64,000 bases of DNA from Chryseobacterium sp. HSC-36S06 (lineage in GTDB: Bacteria; Bacteroidota; Bacteroidia; Flavobacteriales; Weeksellaceae), in NCBI RefSeq assembly GCF_024171485.1, contig NZ_JALJZX010000001.1:1100320-1164319 (forward strand). The letters run 5' to 3'. Of the stretch, positions 62,185 through 64,000 are shown piece by piece. The notes under the pieces were generated by a model. It was given only the letters and a program-made list of their open reading frames with translations. It had not been told where the DNA came from and did not search any database. Both the position numbers and the translations under genes were made by a program. Positions within the stretch are counted from its first letter, which is position 1, and every line of letters begins with the position of its first letter.

Positions 62185-62571
62185 ATGAATTTAGAAGGAC
62201 GCAAAATAGTGGTAAATAAATCGGTAAATACGCTGGTTGAAATGCTGAATAAACCCGAAGATTATAAAAACCTGATGCCCGATTCACTGCAAAACTTCGA
62301 AGTTCGTGATAATGGGTTTAAGTTTGGTTTAAAAGGAATGCCGGAAATTGCTTTGAAAATTGAAGAAGTTAGTGAAAAGGCTGTGGTGCTGAAATCAGCA
62401 AGCTCAAGTCTTGATTTCGAACTGAAAGGCGCAATGAATGCATTGAATGAAAATCAAACCGAAGTTCAGTTGTTTTTTGAAGGGAAATTCAATCCTTTCA
62501 TCAAAATGATGGTGGAGAAGCCACTTCAGAATTTCATTAATTCGCTTTCTGATAATCTTGAAAAGATCTAG
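62185..62571 (+). CDS. SRPBCC-like (START-fold) protein
   Basis: 128 residues. KIVVNKSVNTLVEMLNKPEDYKNLMPDSLQNFEV followed by alternating strands (GFKFGLKGMPEIALKIEEVSEKAVVLKSA, TEVQLFFEGKFNPF) and a long C-terminal helix MVEKPLQNFINSLSDNL, which is the helix-grip fold of the polyketide-cyclase/START superfamily. Probably binds a hydrophobic ligand; function unknown. Confidence 0.82.
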   Translation: MNLEGRKIVVNKSVNTLVEMLNKPEDYKNLMPDSLQNFEVRDNGFKFGLKGMPEIALKIEEVSEKAVVLKSASSSLDFELKGAMNALNENQTEVQLFFEGKFNPFIKMMVEKPLQNFINSLSDNLEKI

Positions 62572-62591
62572 GAAAACGATTTGTTATAAAG

Positions 62592-62626
62592 AATCCCGCA
62601 GCTGATAGGCTGCGGGATTTTTTTTA
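62592..62626 (+). terminator. Terminator after the SRPBCC gene
   Basis: AATCCCGCAGC / GCTGCGGGATT perfect 11-bp stem, 6-nt loop, T-run; may also act for gldA from the other side. Confidence 0.87.
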
Positions 62627-63319
62627 GTTGGTGTAACTTGTGAAAGCTTCTTCCAGGCTTCCGTATTTGCCCTTAAATTCACCGATTGGCGAATCCTGTA
62701 TTACATTGCCCTGATGAATGAGAATTACCCTTGAACAGAGCGCTTCGACTTCCTGCATAATGTGAGTGGACAGAATTACGGTTTTTTCTTTGCCAATTTC
62801 TTTGATGACATTTCTGATTTCGATGATTTGGTTCGGGTCAAGCCCGTTCGTAGGTTCATCCAGAATCAACAGATCGGGGGAATGCAGAATGGCCTGCGCC
62901 AATCCAACCCGCTGTTTATATCCTTTGGAAAGCTGAGAAATTTTCTTCGATTTCTCCGGAGTGATTCCTACCAGTTCAATCACTTCATCAATCCTTTCTT
63001 TTGAAATTTTATGAAGGTCAGCAACAAAACTTAAATACTCCCTTACATACATTTCGGGGTAGAGTGGGTTGTTTTCCGGCAGAAAACCCATATTTTTTTT
63101 AACCTCAACTGCGTTTTCAACGATGTCTTTTCCATTAAAAAGGATTTGGCCATCATCAATTTTCAGCGCGCCTACAATCGACTTCATTAAGGTTGATTTT
63201 CCTGCTCCGTTAGGTCCCAGAAGTCCGATAATCTCGCTGTTTCCGATTTCAAGATGAATATCGTTTAATGCGGTTTGATCGCCGAATTTCTTGCTTAGAT
63301 TAATGATTTGAAGTGACAT
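62624..63319 (-). CDS. gldA: ABC transporter ATP-binding protein, GldA-like
   Basis: 231 residues from the ATG at 63319 (MSLQIINLSKKFGDQTALND); the 36-codon upstream extension has no family match. Walker A LLGPNGAGKSTLMK, signature LSKGYKQRVGLAQA, Walker B LLILDEPTNGLDP, switch His in LSTHIMQEVEAL. LPENNPLYPEMYVREYLSFVADLHKIS is typical of GldA, the ATPase of the GldA-GldF-GldG transporter required for gliding in Flavobacterium. The permease genes are not in the window, so it could be another ABC-2 exporter ATPase. Confidence 0.85.
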   Translation of the reverse strand: MSLQIINLSKKFGDQTALNDIHLEIGNSEIIGLLGPNGAGKSTLMKSIVGALKIDDGQILFNGKDIVENAVEVKKNMGFLPENNPLYPEMYVREYLSFVADLHKISKERIDEVIELVGITPEKSKKISQLSKGYKQRVGLAQAILHSPDLLILDEPTNGLDPNQIIEIRNVIKEIGKEKTVILSTHIMQEVEALCSRVILIHQGNVIQDSPIGEFKGKYGSLEEAFTSYTN

Positions 63320-63424
63320 GATTTTTTTTGAATTGACTGCAAATTTAAGGAATGAAACGCAAACCGCTGCGATTAATAATGCTTTATCGGAAGTTTGTGT
63401 CCGCAAAACGGAAAATACCGGAAA

Positions 63425-63451
63425 CAAAAAACCTTACAGAACTGTAAGGTT
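63425..63451. terminator. Terminator next to GIY-YIG cassette A
   Basis: ACCTTACAG / CTGTAAGGT stem (63431-63439, 63442-63450), AA loop, A- and T-runs on both sides. Confidence 0.75.
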
Positions 63452-63456
63452 TTTTT

Positions 63457-64000
<544 letters not shown>

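Overview
The window reads as chromosome of a Flavobacteriales bacterium of the Weeksellaceae (Chryseobacterium/Kaistella-like). Reasons seen in the sequence: Bacteroidetes-type promoters (TTG, about 19-20 nt, TAnnTTTG) in front of many genes, almost no Shine-Dalgarno sites, a SusC/SusD locus, type IX secretion genes (porU, porV, gldJ) with T9SS-sorted cargo, and gldA. The genus is inference. There is no rRNA, intact tRNA, CRISPR array, prophage or IS element.

Layout. 1-9.3 kb: lgt (cut by the window edge), yidD, rarA, a secreted M1 peptidase, pheA, a GH43-like secreted enzyme, a stress-type protein, pepE and a thioesterase. 9.4-16 kb: dnaA, a low-molecular-weight phosphatase, an RsmI-like methyltransferase, two lipoproteins and metG. 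16.1-29.7 kb: a maltodextrin utilization locus on the + strand, with SusC and SusD for uptake, SusE/SusF-like starch-binding lipoproteins, a GH97 alpha-glucosidase, a GH13 amylase, an NTF2-like secreted protein and an MFS sugar transporter; no transcriptional regulator gene is visible beside it. 29.8-30.2 kb: an 18-copy array of a 21-bp repeat. 30.3-32.6 kb: pirin, an FMN reductase and a DUF808 membrane protein. 32.7-39.2 kb: purine synthesis (purM, purN, purH, purD, guaA), with a terminator-bearing leader before purM.

39.2-46.7 kb: a lipoprotein, a DEAD-box helicase with a DEFD motif, an SGNH hydrolase, a predicted small RNA, three tandem paralogous secreted proteins and a divergent TPR/membrane/HTH regulator. 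46.7-52.4 kb: a perfect 10-copy heptamer repeat, ahcY, an uncharacterised protein, a small membrane protein, a phosphopantetheinyl transferase and a FUSC-family protein. 52.4-61.5 kb: T9SS cargo, porV, porU, gldJ and murF. 61.5-64 kb: a NUDIX hydrolase, an SRPBCC protein, gldA, and two nearly identical tandem GIY-YIG genes, each running into a degenerate tRNA-like sequence.

The most unusual material is non-genic: (i) two copies, 12 kb apart, of a dispersed hairpin element with conserved outer arms and a completely different but self-complementary core; (ii) the duplicated GIY-YIG/tRNA-like cassette; (iii) the 21-bp x18 array; (iv) an orphan promoter-terminator pair suggesting a small RNA near 42.1 kb; (v) the attenuator-like leader of the pur operon.
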